Source: Cristatella mucedo | Lineage: Eukaryota > Bryozoa > Phylactolaemata > Cristatellidae | Direction of reading: 5' to 3' | Assembly: GCA_009760855.2 (NCBI GenBank) | Contig: WPIO01000194.1 | Location: 312,001-376,000 of the forward strand | DNA length: 64,000 bases | Shown here: in pieces, positions 1 through 13,100 of the stretch | How the letters are laid out: each line of letters begins with the position of its first letter | Numbering within the stretch: the stretch's first letter is position 1 | The notes under the pieces: model-generated | What the model saw: the letters and a program-made list of their open reading frames with translations, nothing else | Database searches by the model: none | Told to the model about the DNA's origin: nothing | Program-made: the position numbers and the translations under genes

Positions 1-59
1 TTCTACTTCTTTCACACTCCTAGATATATCAACACTGGAGGCAAATTCACAGCTATGGT

Positions 60-2815
60 AGGCTAATCTTTTAATTTCAAGATGTTTGCAGTCCTCCTAG
101 AAGCAGTCATTTCATTCGAATCTATAGTTTTGAGTTCACCCGACAAGCTACTAATAGTGACAGTAGTCCATCCTCCTCCAGGTACCTAGTCACCGTTTAT
201 CTGCGATTTCTCTGATCGCATATTGATTTGGCATACGAGAAATTGATCCCAATTCGCCATTGATGATTTCAACGTTCATTTTAATAACTAATCTGACGCC
301 TTCAGCACCAATTTTCCTAAACTGACTGACTCCTTGTCTCTTGAATCTCATGTGCATGACCCTTCTAAAATCAAGTGTCGGATTCCGCTTAGCTGACCAC
401 ATGCAGATCTCATTCAGCCTACACAATCTGTGCCCTCATTGTGATCAAAAATCTCATGTAAATTGCAAAACCGAGACACTCTTGATATATGTGCTGTCCG
501 TGCGAGAATATCTGCTTCACATCGACTGCTCAATGACCCTCCAACCTGTCATCAACGGTAGATTGCTACAACAGGATACTAGCTGACATACTCGACGAGT
601 TTGCACCTCTCAATAGGTTCACTGTGAGCCCTTGCTCTGACGGCCCTCGGGTTACCACAGACATTGAACTAAATAGGTTTACCAAGTGCAAGATTGAAAG
701 AGCATACAGGCGATTAGAACCAACTGTCCATTGTTAAGCACACGAAGACGACAGCAGGTCATAACAATCAATCTTAGCAAAGGCAGGTCTAGCCTCTATA
801 CGGACGTTGTCATATCACAGGCGTACAACCTACAATTACTGATGTATGTACAGCTAATCGCTTTACTAACTTCTTAGTCAACGAGATAGAGAAGATCTGG
901 GAGTCCACCCCTTAGTGGCAGCAGCTCTCTGCTATCCCCCAATCTCTACATTCATAGAGGACACTAATAACATCGACTTTAAGTTCATATCCCGATCAAA
1001 GAAAAGATCTAGTCATATAGTTGCTATTCCCATAGTCCTGCTGCTGCAATGCATAACTACCATCATACATACGTCGCTAGCCTCAGGTCGTGTATCATTA
1101 TCTTTCAAAAGTCTGCAGTCGGGCTAATACAAAAAACTTGCTGATTAAACAGCCCCTTTAATATAGCGACAGAAGAGCCGTTATGGCTATCACCACTACT
1201 GGCGGCAGATCCATGGTCGCCCACTGCAGGATTTGAACCCATGACCTCGGGACCGAGGTCAAGTAAAGCAACCGCCTTAACTATTGTGCCGTCACGGCTT
1301 ACTAACACTAGACTAAGACAAACTAACCATCCTCCACCCGGGCTCTCTTGAATATCACAAACACTACGTTAAACAATATCACAGGCACTAAACGAGTCAC
1401 GGCAGATCTGCAGAACTCAATTATTGAAACGGAAAACTTTGCTGAGAAGTTCCGTCTGAATTCATGACCAACGCTCCAAGTAATTGGCATTTTCTATGGT
1501 GTATATGTAACCACCTACTTAGGATATCAGGATTACATAGAGTATCTCTGCTCGCTTTTTTCGATATTGTGGCAGCTTCCGATAATATCGATCATCAAGT
1601 CCTTCTTCAGCGCCTCTTATCTCACTTAGGCATCATTAGCACTGCACTGAATTTCTGCAGGTACTATCTCAGCGGGAGAGTCCAATATTGACATGAATAG
1701 AGGAAGATCAGCCAACTAATGTTAGAAGTAGTGGGTATCCAGGGCTTTGTGCCAAGGGTTCACTTTCCTTTTCATGGTTCACTTCTAGGCAGATTACACT
1801 GAGTAATGCGTCTGCTTTAAGCTCTCTCAGCCTTCGATCAAGTCAAATGATTGTGTCAACTCTCTTGCTGTATGTATTAATGACATCCACAGATGGATGG
1901 TAGCACACCTCCTTAAATAGAGTGACAGCACAACCAGCTTACTAGTTACGGATAAACAAGTGTGATTAAGAAACTTCAATGGTTATTGCTCACAATCGGC
2001 TCTGCTAGCATATCCTCAGTTAAATCTGCACGCAATCTTGATGTCATGCTACAAAAAGACATTTCATGAAACGATTGCATTTTCTCCACAGCCAAATCTA
2101 CCCAGTTTCATCTACATACAATTGCTAAAAATTGAGCTTGTTTAGAGAGAAATACCACGTCTAAATTAGATCGTAGATTTGGACATCCCGTCTCGATTTC
2201 TGTAACTACTACCTGCTGGCCTACCGGCCTGTGCAATCAGTCACTTGTAGCTGTTGCAAATCTTTTGAACTAGGCCTTTCTGTAAAGACCATCTCAGTCG
2301 CCGAATGTCACCGAATCTCTTGTCGTCAACCTGCACTGACTTCCAGTCAAACAATCCATCGAGTTCAAGGTTGGCTCACTCACTTTTAGGTTCCTTCATT
2401 TTTGGCTCTAGCTTACCGATTAGTTTTGCTCCCTAACCAAGATAAGCATCGTACCACACGCTTCTTTTTGGATCTAGTAGTTTAACTAGACTGTACGTTT
2501 AGCTCGTAAGCTCCCAAATCCTGGGAAATCCTCCAATTTATGTCACGGTACTCCCTGACTAGACCACATTAACAACGAAACTAACACGAATCTATATATC
2601 GGAGAACTTAGGTCCATGAGGTTTGTCCTTTTTTGTGCTTGCGCCTGGTGGGGCTCTGCATGCTGTGACTAGCCACATATGCCTGCTGATCCTGTGCATG
2701 CCACCCTTAACATTGTTATGCTGGTTGGCATTGAGCATACTATCACTAATTATCCGACCATTCTTCCTGTGAAGCAAATGTAAAGTTCCTTGAAACTGAT
2801 GGAGTTTTCTGAGGG
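60..2815 (+). mobile_element. LINE family 1 (CR1/L2-like), degenerate endonuclease + reverse transcriptase copy
   Basis: Translation in shifting frames gives an APE-type endonuclease remnant (YRPP-like VVHPPPGT, then FAIDDFNVHF around 130-310). The inter-domain linker follows at 580-740 (DEFAPLNR-like, then ERAYRR). The reverse transcriptase block is at 1530-1690 (NIDHQVLLQRLLSHLGI and YLSGRVQ) and the C-terminal domain at 2160-2560. The 3' end includes AAATGTAAAGT and TTTTCTGAGGG. Many stops and indels make it a dead copy. It is the most complete LINE in the window and is interrupted by a SINE at 1132-1303. The 5' end may lie beyond the window. Confidence 0.8.
1132..1303 (-). mobile_element. 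tRNA-derived SINE family B, copy 1
   Basis: Read on the minus strand it starts with a tRNA-like head: box A-like TAGTTAAGGCGG and box B GGGTTCAAATCC separated by a Leu/Ser-type variable region. A non-tRNA body follows, ending near CTATATTAAAGGGGCTG. It lies inside the LINE reverse transcriptase region, so it inserted after that LINE. Confidence 0.75.
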
Positions 2816-2819
2816 TCTT

Positions 2820-3640
2820 ATATCGTATGTATTTGTATTATCCTGTTAGATTCTGAATACGAAGGAAATGCTTTGTCAAATGGCACATAAGGGTTCTTTG
2901 AAAGAACATAAGATAAGAGTATAGTACATTTTCCAGCTTTTTTCCAAGACTTAGTCAGCCATGTTGTTTTCAAAGGCTCTTTGGTGATTATAGCGGAGGT
3001 CATCGTTTTACAAATGTGGTGCATGTATGCAAGCGTCAAGACACAAGATGCATCTCAGCTGTGACACTACAATCGCAACGTGTATGCCATAGATTGATTG
3101 CACGGCTTTGCACCGATGTCTGCCTGAACCTGATTAGTCAGTTGAGTGCGATTCACAAAAACATGGAATATGATTAAAGCGGCTGTAACGATCTGCAGAG
3201 GTCTTCCTCTTTTCAGCTCTTAATATAACAAAACCGTTTCACTCATCTTTCCTCTCTTCCAATTCACATCTTTGCTCGTCTCTCAAAAAACTTCTCTGTA
3301 CTGTTCCTAAGGGCTTTGCTGCTCAGGCATGAGTGATTTAGTGCTTTTAACTAACAGGAGTGTCCTTATCAACGATTGGCTCCTAGTAGGAGACAATGGT
3401 TAAGAAGGGCTTTTTGTAGACTTTTGCAAGCTGGTTCAAGTGTGATGCATGTTGTTTTGGTATGCTAGTCTTACCACAATACGTTGGATGTTAATAGCCC
3501 TTGTTTATCAATTCTCTTAGAAGGAATTGGCTTTCGCCTAGACAGAGCTTCTTAGATTTTCGTTGGGTGTTCTATACATGGATGATCACTACTACATTCT
3601 GAAACATATGTTTAACATGTAAAAGTGTACCTTTTGCTCC
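2820..3640. other. No gene seen: anonymous intergenic or intronic DNA
   Basis: Short open frames only, without splice signals or recognisable motifs. A donor-like GGTAAGA on the minus strand near 3473 has no convincing exon next to it. Confidence 0.4.
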
Positions 3641-3644
3641 TTGT

Positions 3645-3740
3645 AGGCTATGTATTCAGCAAATGTAAAGTGCCGAGAGAGATTGAGTTATCTGATTCCG
3701 CTTTATCAAGTGCATTACTATTATTAAAATATTATTCAAT
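3645..3740 (+). mobile_element. LINE family 1, 3' tail fragment
   Basis: GCAAATGTAAAGTGCC, GAGAGATTGAGTT and CTTTATCAAGTGCATTA followed by ATT units match the 3' terminus of the other LINE copies. A severely 5'-truncated insertion. Confidence 0.75.
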
Positions 3741-5250
3741 TTGAATTACCAGCAACTGTGGCCATTTAAACTTTATGCAAACGGTTATGGAGGCATTCCG
3801 TGAAATAATTGTCTATTTTTCGGTCGTTCTTGTACATACTCAGGGTTGAAGTCACGGTATGAGCAGGTGTTTGAGTCACAACTGTACTTCGAATCTCCGT
3901 GAAGTATATTTTGAGTGCAACGCCGTTGTCTCTGCAAAAAAATAGAAATAGGACCACATACTTAAAAACTTGAGTGTGTGAGCACGCAAGCTCCCTAAAC
4001 ACAAATTACTGATGTTGAGCTTGTTTTTCCACATTTTGATTGTTGGAGAGCACCTGCAATGGTGCTGCTCTTTTGATTGTCTTACGAATGATTTATTTCC
4101 GTCTGCGAAATGCATAGATTCCAATATCTAGCTACAAATGTCGATTACTAGTAAAAAACCTTGAGCATCTTTTTAAATATTTCACAATGACCAAGTGATA
4201 AGCTAGCTATCATTAAAGCTTAGAGAGAAAACCTCAAATTACAAGTATTTTCTGCTATATTTAGAAATTTAAAAATAAGAAATAACCGTTCAGAAAAACA
4301 GTGGTCATCTGATTCAATGGCCTTATATTAATTAGGTCTCACCCTGGTTGTGGCCAGTGAAATGAAGGTTGCAGTTGCGGAACTCCTAGGTAGAAAAGCC
4401 CTTGCAACTTACTGCTGGATACAGAAGCAGCTGAACCGAGTAAAACGTCGACCTATTCAAAAGCCACTTTTAGGCAGCACTAGAAGAGTTTCAGAGCCTA
4501 TTACTCAGCTTTTAGAGGTCAATCAGAGGTTCCCTACTGCAGGCCTCAAATTCGACAACTATATGTTTAGAGAATTTAGGCGATAGTTGGTAAATCTACA
4601 AGGATATATGATTGTGTTCAATGTATGCAGTGCAGGGCAAAAGGACGGCAATAAAAATCAATGCAAATGTTAACCTGTGCATCTAAAACTATAGCTACAG
4701 TGTTCAATCTTGCCTGAGCTGCCAGAAATTCACTCGTAAGAATTAAAATTTCCTGTTTAAATCTTGAATTAAGTAATAAAAACAAGCTTTAGCCCTTATG
4801 AAAATGCATTCCAATATTGGAGTCATTCAAAGCAGTTTTTTCAGAGGTGGTCTTCTTTTTTGCCGTCAAAACTTACTAAATATGAATAGACGTCCAGAAA
4901 GCTACTGTCAATAGTATTGGTAATATATATATATTTATATATATATATATGCAAATTTGCGATTTTATTTTAATTAATTATTTGACCCCAATACAGTGTG
5001 CCCAATTTAATAGCTTTTAAGAAGTCTGACCTCATATTTTTGTGATGACCTCAGCATGTTGCATATTAGTGGAATAATAATTTTATTGAAACTTTGCATG
5101 CAGAGTAGTTAAGTAATCAACGGAAAATCTTGCTAAAGAAGGGCTACTAATATTTGAATTGAGATATATATATATATATATTGTTTAAGTTGAATATACG
5201 ATATAATCAGACATTTAATTTCATGTAGTGAAGGATGTACTCTAAGAGGT
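3741..5250. other. AT-rich stretch with short (TA)n tracts; no gene supported
   Basis: Contains (TA)n at about 4922-4950 and 5163-5180. A 78-codon open frame at 4350-4586 has no recognisable domain and starts at GTG, so it is not called a gene. Confidence 0.35.
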
Positions 5251-5252
5251 TC

Positions 5253-5600
5253 TCAAGTACTCTTTGATTTTAGTTGTGGCTCTGTCTTGAGGTCCTGAGC
5301 TAGAGTTCTTTGCTTCATCCTTATCGAGAAATAAATGATGATAACTGTCTGCAAGACAAGAACTGACATGATACAGCCACAAATAGAAATAACCAGCAGA
5401 AAATGTATTGTTGTGTTGGGCTGAATGGTGACTACCGTTCAAAGTTGGAAACGACACAACAAACTTGAAACTTATTGGTAAATTGCTTATGCTCCACGTT
5501 TATATCTACAAATATTCTCACAGAGGCAGTACCAACGATACTTTGATAAAATTCTGCACGGTTGCTAGTTGTCTTACATCCAGCGATTGATTGATGCCTC
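5253..5600 (-). other. Candidate 3' end of the DEG/ENaC gene (pre-TM2 and TM2-like, frames disagree)
   Basis: Downstream of exon 7 in the gene's orientation, one frame (about 5445-5560) reads ASVRIFVDINVEHKQFTNKF, loosely like the pre-TM2 region. Another frame (5253-5410) encodes a hydrophobic segment (LLVISICGCIMSVLVLQTVI) followed by RMKQR, a polar tail and a stop. TTTATT at 5082-5087 could be its poly(A) signal read on the minus strand. The two pieces lie in different frames. A 44-bp intron (weak donor GTTTGT) would join them, but the family's GG-x-x-GL and G-x-S pore residues are not seen. It could be decayed or unrelated sequence. Confidence 0.2.
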
Positions 5601-7868
5601 TGTGAGGACAACATGAAACCCAACTTCAAATAGGACCAGTCCATTGGTCACCCATGACGGCTAACAAAGAGGAAATTATTGTGGCTCTTCGTAATTTCCA
5701 GTGATCTAAGCGTTTGGTAAGGGTCATTGATCACAGTTAGGTTTGTGAAAAAAATGTCATTTTTTAAAACCGCTGTTTGCAGTGTGAAATAAAAAAAAAC
5801 GTTATTGCAGTTTTGCCGATTTCCCATTTTTCACTACTGTACAGTGTCTTACTTATTTTTGTGATAAATACAAGTTCATAATTATATTGTTGATGATTTC
5901 CTAATCAATACACGTTACTTAATATATTAATATTCCAGGAATACAAATTATTTAAGTGATTCCTAATTAAGTACTTGGGAGTAGTTTGAACTGCAATCCT
6001 AATATATCTATCAAAACTATCTAAACGTCCATCAATGTTGGTTCAATGCATAATAATGCCTTGTACACATTTTGGAGCTTTCGTTAGACTGGACAGAGTT
6101 CCTGAAGAGTGTGTATTTGGACTAGAGCCTATTAAAACTGTCTTGCCCTCTGACTGCCATTTACGTTTCATCTTTTTTGAAGTAACAACTGAAGTTAATC
6201 TTGAAGATTCAAGTTCATACTTTCAGCATCATTTGATGTCTGGTCTATGGTCACTGGTACACCGTTGACTCTTTAAAAAATGGGAATATAATTCCGGCAA
6301 AATTGAAAGTACGTTTTGCCTAGTGAATCGGTGGTCTTTCAGATTGAGATTTAGGATCATGACGTCTTTGATCAATTGCTATTCAAGGCTACTCTTTACA
6401 TTTTCCACGAGCTTGGTACTAATGATATTTTTTAGTCTACAGAGCTTATTGAATGCGAATTATAAAATCGTGTCAGCAGTCATAAGCTTGCCTTCCTCTA
6501 GACTTGGATTCCAAACAGCAAGTTTGACAGATTCTAATCACAAACGTGGCCTAATCTCGACTCGGATTCTGAACAGCAAGTTTTGCCGATTCTATTGCTT
6601 TCAAAGAAGTATCGAGAGCTTCCAAATGCAAGTCTTTAATCATTTCAAGCGCCTTGAATTTGGTTAGTGTTTTACCTGTGGCAAGTTTTGTCTTTAGTAG
6701 AGGCTCTGAAATTGTTGGGATGGAGTTCTAGCATGTACCAGCGTCAATATGGAGATTGATCTAAACTCAACTTTTACTTTGATCTATTTTAACTCAGCTT
6801 TTACTTTTGATTGACAGAATTAATTTCGAAAATTAATTTTTTTAATGAGTTTGACAAGCTTACTGGGTTTCGTGAGCAGATGGTAATCCACGTTTCTTTC
6901 TCTCGTATCCACACTGTTAGCTTCAAAGTCGGTACCTGCTTCAAAATTCCCCATTTCATCAATATCGTGAGTGCCCGAGCAATTTGAATATCGGCATATT
7001 TTACCAGATCGATTTAGGCATGCAGGTCAGTAAGTCTGTTAACACGGTGGAAAATTCCGACATCAGAGGAGCAGACACAACACCAAGCCAGGATACTTCA
7101 AAAATTCCCTTTTTACCCAGGTGAAAATCGATCATATCAGTACTCTTCTTCGCCACAGTGTCTCATACTCCAATGTGCAGATCATAGTTTAAGCTGAACC
7201 GTCCTATGACATCGAAGTGGTTAAGGTACTTTTTATCTACTCCTTTGTTGCCCTTAGTAGATCCTAACAAATCCCTCCCTGTAATTATTCAAAGGTGGTT
7301 TAATGCTGTCTCTTTAACTTTTCCGTACCTAAAGCAATGCACGAACAAAATATGCGAGCAAGTCCTATTCGATGGGCGCTTCGTGGCTCCTATTGTTGAC
7401 GTTGCCTCCGAAGAATAGACCTGCTTACACAATTGTGTAGTCGTCAACAGTGATGCTAAAGTTTACTTTCTCTCTCTCTCTCTCGTTTTCCCGTGAAGTT
7501 AGTTATAATTTTGTATCTCTTGTCTTTGCAATCATCACGCATCAGCTTCATCAATTCACTTTCATTCACTTGAAGTGAGAATCCATCTCGTGAGATTGAT
7601 TGCATGTATGTTTATTTCTAGTGGTAGCTCCAATCAATATTCTATCAGTAGCCAGATCAATATTAATCTCCTTCAGACTGCTTTGCCATAGCAAATTGGC
7701 AATCATTGTTATTCTCTTATCTTTCTCTATTTGTACCTTGGTAGTAAAAACCCCCAGCAGGATTAATAAAATCAATTCCAAATTTTTAAGATGATTTTTA
7801 ACATTGTTGGAAAGTTTTAAAAGCATTATTAATTTTATTGAAACTGCGTCTTCACATTAGTTCTTGAT
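5601..7868. other. Probable distal intron of the channel gene; no recognised repeat
   Basis: No family motif was found on either strand. A short (CT)n tract lies at 7464-7484. A near-repeat occurs at about 6500-6600, where TTCCAAACAGCAAGTTTGACAG and TTCTGAACAGCAAGTTTTGC-like phrases recur about 60 bp apart. Confidence 0.3.
6801..7026 (-). other. Open frame of 74 codons, unrecognised
   Basis: On the minus strand a frame without stops runs from a TGA at 7027-7029 to TAA at 6801-6803. Its composition is protein-like: KICRYSNCSGTHDIDEMGNF, then TREKETWITICSRNPVSL. The C-x4-C spacing could suggest metal binding, but no family was recognised and no clear splice sites frame it. It may be a transposon remnant in the channel gene's distal intron. 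Confidence 0.15.
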
Positions 7869-8053
7869 CAGCGATTCTCCACTTTTCTTATCCAGCGATC
7901 TTTAAATACAGTTCATCATACTTTGGTGACCCCCAACCATTAAATTAGTATGCAAAATGCGGAAATGCACAATTTGCGATTGTCCGACTTAACCCCGGTG
8001 AAAGGGTAGTTGGATCCTTGAAGGGGTCGCGACGAACAGGTTGAGAGCAACTG
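7869..8053 (+). mobile_element. SPIN-like hAT MITE, copy 1 (185 bp)
   Basis: Begins CAGCGATTCTCCAC and ends GGTTGAGAGCAACTG, imperfect inverted termini of the hAT form CAGxGGTTCTCAACC. The inside carries GGTGACCCCCAACCAT and AAGGGGTCGCGAC, characteristic of SPIN-type hAT MITEs. The 8-bp flanks TTCTTGAT and TTATGGAT agree at six positions, as expected for a decayed hAT target duplication. It has no coding capacity. Confidence 0.8.
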
Positions 8054-9600
8054 TTATGGATCTTCTGTAGTAAGATTCTTTCGTTTTGCAACATATTTCT
8101 AAACTGAAGACATGACTGAAAAGACAATCAATGTTGGTTGACACCAGGAGGTCAAATTAGTTTATATCTGACTTAATTAAAGAAAATTGAGCACTACTAT
8201 AGCTTTTGGCCAATTCGAGAAAATTATCAGACATTTCAAAACAATTCCAACAACACTAAAAAATTCCGATACCTATTTTATATCCATGTAGAAAGTTGGA
8301 GTTTTAGTAGTAGCATCTCTTTGTTAAAAAGTATTGACGTTAGAGATAATATAACAGGTAGAAAAAAAGCTGTTCACTGGTTTTGATTTTGAGCGAGAAA
8401 CAGCTGTTTTAGTTTCTATATCAAACAGTTACCAGAAAACCTAGTCACAATTTAGAGTCAGCTGAAAATCTTTAATAGATAAACTTCTTGAGATTCGTGC
8501 TCAGCTGTAGCTGGACTTTTTGCTGCTATTCTCGTTGCAGTATATCACCTAATTCATACGCCTTTGACTGTGTAGTGAAAGTGAACTAAATTGAAGAAGA
8601 TGGACATACTGCTCGCAAGAAAAATCCACGACCCGCTGAAGTTCCTTGCATTTCGAAGAGAAAAACCTTAATGTAACCACAGGTGGCTAGAACCCAATTT
8701 GAAAACAGTTCAACGATTCTCAAGTCGGGCATCACAATGTGGTCGGTATGGTGTCCGCCTCTTAAGCTATTTACTCCGGGTTTATCGACCAAACAATGAG
8801 AAGCTTCGGACTAATATTAAGTAGGGCAAGATACATCGAGTTAAATGCGTCAACATTTTTGGTCTAATAAATAAACCATATACATTGAAGCAATGAACTC
8901 ACTAGCAATGCAGAAAAGCCTGGCTAAAGTACAATGCTTTCCGCAAGTAGGAGGCAAGAGCAGGCTTAGGTGTGTGTAAGATAGTTGATATCGCAGCCCA
9001 GTCCAACACTCCTGCAAGGCCCTTATTTTTTTAAAGCAAATAATAAATTTCAAAAACTTCAATTACCGAAACGGTCTATCCCAGAATGCAAGCAACGGCT
9101 TCTCTTTTTAACTGAATGCTCAAAAGCATAGGTGGTGGGCGGCAGAATATTTTTTCGTTAGAGTTCGACAAGACAATACTAGAACAAGCTAGGGATTAGT
9201 AAGACATTTTTGTTGTATATATTCAGGTTTCTATGTTCACACACTGGCTCAAAAAACTACCTGGCTTCGTTCACTATGCAAGCCCTGAAAAAAATAGGCT
9301 ACGAGCTCTTCTAGTAAATAGTAAATAAAGCTGGATGCACATTCTAAGCCACTCAGGCATTGACAGTAACAATGAAAAAACATCGAGGATAACAGCTGCT
9401 AAGTCCTCGTGGTTTTTAGAGGTTAAGGTAAAAAGCAAATACATTTTGCTTCAAAAAGCTTAAAATTTGCATGTAGTATACCGAAATAGCTTAAAATCAT
9501 TCACATTATGAAAGCTAGATAGTATGGTCACGTTTGCACCATGCATTCAGGGCATAGGTGCTTAATCAACAAAATCATCTCATTAATATAGCCCAAACAA
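8054..9600. other. No gene seen; possible degraded SINE at about 8690-8790
   Basis: The minus strand near 8690-8790 has a tRNA-like phrase (GCTTAAGAGGCGGACACC) but lacks a convincing box B. The rest is anonymous AT-rich DNA. Confidence 0.3.
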
Positions 9601-9602
9601 GA

Positions 9603-9789
<187 letters not shown>

Positions 9790-9984
9790 GCTCTCTCACT
9801 CTATCTGGGCTGCAGCTATTACTTTGATCTTTAAGAGTCGTGCAATGGCAACAGCCGCTTTGTAGGATTTGCAATTTATTCTTTCTGAGCTACATCTCTA
9901 CAGGTTGAACTTTGCTCATGAATTAGTGCACTGAGAAATTACCACTGACTGCTTGAAATGGCTACGGAGTGACACAGCACTTAC

Positions 9985-10138
9985 TTGATAAAACTGACAG
10001 GGAGTTTTTTCAAAGACGCCAGTTCACGGCCAAAATAGCTGTTAGGGAATGATGCGTAGCTTACGGTCGAAACAAATTCCTCGTAATTGCAAGGCTCCGG
10101 ACATTGGCAGTACTGACGGAAGTTGCTGTTAATCATTC
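9985..10138 (-). CDS. DEG/ENaC exon 7: C-x-C-x3-CN motif before TM2
   Basis: The acceptor ACGTTTTAG|GA completes codon 330 (CGA, Arg). 50 codons follow and the donor is ATCAA|GTAAGT, phase 2. RQYCQCPEPCNYEEF...SYASFPNSYF matches the family signature C-x-C-x-x-x-C-x-x-x-x-[YF]...S...[FY]P just before the pre-TM2 region. The next exon must begin by supplying the third base of a codon that starts AA. Confidence 0.93.
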
Positions 10139-13100
10139 CTAAAACGTTACTTCACGAGATCGAGTATCTTCGAGCACTGGTGCTAATAACTTAAACAGTG
10201 TAGCATATACCTTTGAAATGAGCACGGCACACCTCTTAAGATATTCAGATAACTAGAGTACAATACATACTAGCAGATTTGGCAGCCTCTTGTGTATAGC
10301 CACAGAAGAGTCTTTACTGCCATAACCACAGCTTGCAGCAATGACAAATGATTGCCCCCACAGGATTAGAACCAACAATCTCGCGACCAAGGTAATAACA
10401 ATAGTGAAACTATTGCACTTGATTATGCGCCGTCAGAGAACTCAATCTCTTTCTAGAAGCTTTACATTTGCTGCAAAGGGAAGGTCATGAAAAACAACGA
10501 ACATATACAGTAAGCCATTGCGGCTCAAGCCATATAATTTTAAGGCTATTCAGGACTTTCTTTGGCATGCAGCGAGCTGGCTTGGTCGAGCGGTTAAGGT
10601 GTCCGCCCCGACCGAGTCCTGGCTAATATCGTGGGCTCCAGCACGGAGGCATTTGTGAAGCACCTGAGTAGAGATCAAGTTCTCTATCGATGCTATACGA
10701 ATGAACTATTGTGTTTTCTATACGTAAGAATATCAATAATATTTCTTATAACATCAAGCCGCTAGCTTAGTCGCTTGCTAGCCTTTCGAGCGAACGTCTG
10801 ATCTAATGAATTGAGTAACTATCGTGGGAGTTGCACAATTGACCAGTTGACGACTCTGTAATGTGACCATTCTGACAGCAGCAAGCGAATAGTGCCGTCG
10901 CGGCAAGAATGCATCAGGAATCAGTAATGTGTAGCTAGGGCATGGTAAACACAATGGCTCGCTGACCGAGCGGTTCCGTTTCAAGCCGCTAATTTTATTA
11001 CGAAATACGAAAATCTGAAAGCGCGTGTTCAGAATTGGTGTGCATACAAAAAACCTCCTCCCAGTATTGAGGTGCAGCAGCTGGGCTAGAGGTGAGCATT
11101 TTTGAATTAAGTTGCAATTGAAGGAAAGAAATATTGGAATAAAAAATATTGACTAAGTACCTTGATTCGCCGCCTTTCTCTTCTCTAATATGGTGGTGTA
11201 GTTTAACAAAGAGAGGTATTTGTAATAAGACCTTAAGGATCAATGCTTAATAATTGCAGCCTAATCTTTTATCACTTTATCTTAACTTGAAGGTGCTTCT
11301 AAAAAGAAAACAGATAATAAGAAAACTTGTTTCACCAACATTGGTAGAGAAAAATAAATTACTTGGCTCAGGAGTTAGCTTTACTGAGATTGGAAGTTCT
11401 TTTAACTGCAGAACGATACTCTAAAACAGAACAACTATCAATGGACTGTAATCTAAGTTTTCAATGAATTTACAGTGTGATTAGGGGAATTTTGAATTTT
11501 TCTGAATTTATATTCGAGATATATTAGGCCTCATATGCTTGTCATATGTAGTCAGTGTGCAACTCTTCAATTATTATACCTTTCTTTGAAGTTTCTAAGT
11601 GTAAAAACAGCCAATTATCACGTGCACAAAAAACCACCTACGTATCTGGTCTGACATATCTTATTGAAATGAGCTATCGAAAACGGATATCGCAACAATA
11701 CAAAGAGGAGGCTCTTGTCGAACACCAAGAGCAGGATCTACGTAGAGAGAACATTTGAAGGCCAAGAATAGCATATTATCACAAAGGTGGGGCATTGAGC
11801 TACGCCACGTCGGATATTTGTACCCCTATCTCAATCTTCTTAAAGTAAATGCTTTATCCAGAGTGCAGAAAAGTCATTGTCTACAGCTCTTGAATGACAG
11901 ACGACGTGTTCAATTTTGATAAAAATTTTACTTGGAATTTTATGAGACATACATAGAACCACAAATGCAGCAAAATCGCTTTGAATCGAATCGTCATTTA
12001 AAAATATCCGCCACACAAGTTCGATGATGATTTTTGGTATTTCGCCTCAAATACATTAGATTTTACCCTCTAAATTGTCAGTCTACTTCCGCAGAATGAT
12101 TTGAAAATGTAACATCGACATTTTCTTTTCCACCCTAGTAAAAAAAATCAATGATTCAGATTATGTATCAGCCTCAAAGAAGGTGCAGTATCTACTATAA
12201 ATGCAAATATTTTCAGAAGCCAATCAAATGCATTGTCTGTATGCATGCTAGCGTTGCTTAAGCTAGTAGCCGGGTAAATAATTGAAACAAATTCAAAGTG
12301 GGCATTATCCGTGCGTTTCATATAGCTCCTGCACTGCGACGCAGCTTCTCTCAACTTCATTAAAATAACTGCAAGGTTACCTCAACAAATCAATTCGTGT
12401 TTTCAGTAAGTACTTGTGTTAAGGCTTTTTGAAGTACATAAACACATTTTCAATTGAAGAAATTTCTAGAAAATACAATTCTGCGTCTTGTAACAGAATT
12501 ATCTTGAGAATTTGAATTTTCTCGTAGTGATCTTATCTCATCAAATTGCTTGGATTACACCATATTATGATATTCACTACACCGCTTTCTCACTTGATAG
12601 TGTCATGTCTTGCTTACCTTACTACAGCCACAATAGAAATTCTTATTCTCGAATAAAGCGAGTATTTCTTGGCTATATCTTATTAGAGAGCAATGCGAGT
12701 GTTTTCCTCGGCTATTTCAATAAAATATGAATGATTGGCAGTTGTGGTGAAGCCAAAGGTAATAACATTGTGAATTGGCTTACATATACAAAGTAGAGCA
12801 AATTCTCAAAAAACCGGAGATAATAATATTTGAAACAGTAATTTTGGATTATTAAGCAGAAAATATGCCGACATTCGTAGTCGCAACATCTGCTTTCGCT
12901 GGTAGAGATTCGGATGCTTATGCGAATCTGCTAGAAGTCACATCTAGTAAGACGCATCTATCATGCTGTTATTTTGTAATCTTTTAAGTCGCAAAAGATT
13001 TTTGATTTACAGATGTCATGTTTATTATATGGAGATGAAGTTGGCTGTAGTTGTAATTTTAAATAATAACACGCAATTGGCAATATGTGAATAATACCTG

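Noticed and set aside
4350-4586. 78-codon plus-strand open frame with basic composition
   Set aside because: Begins at GTG, has no recognised domain and no clear splice signals.
10574-10650. Functional tRNA gene
   Set aside because: tRNA-like boxes are present but the sequence continues into a SINE body with a LINE-like tail and cannot fold as an intact tRNA.
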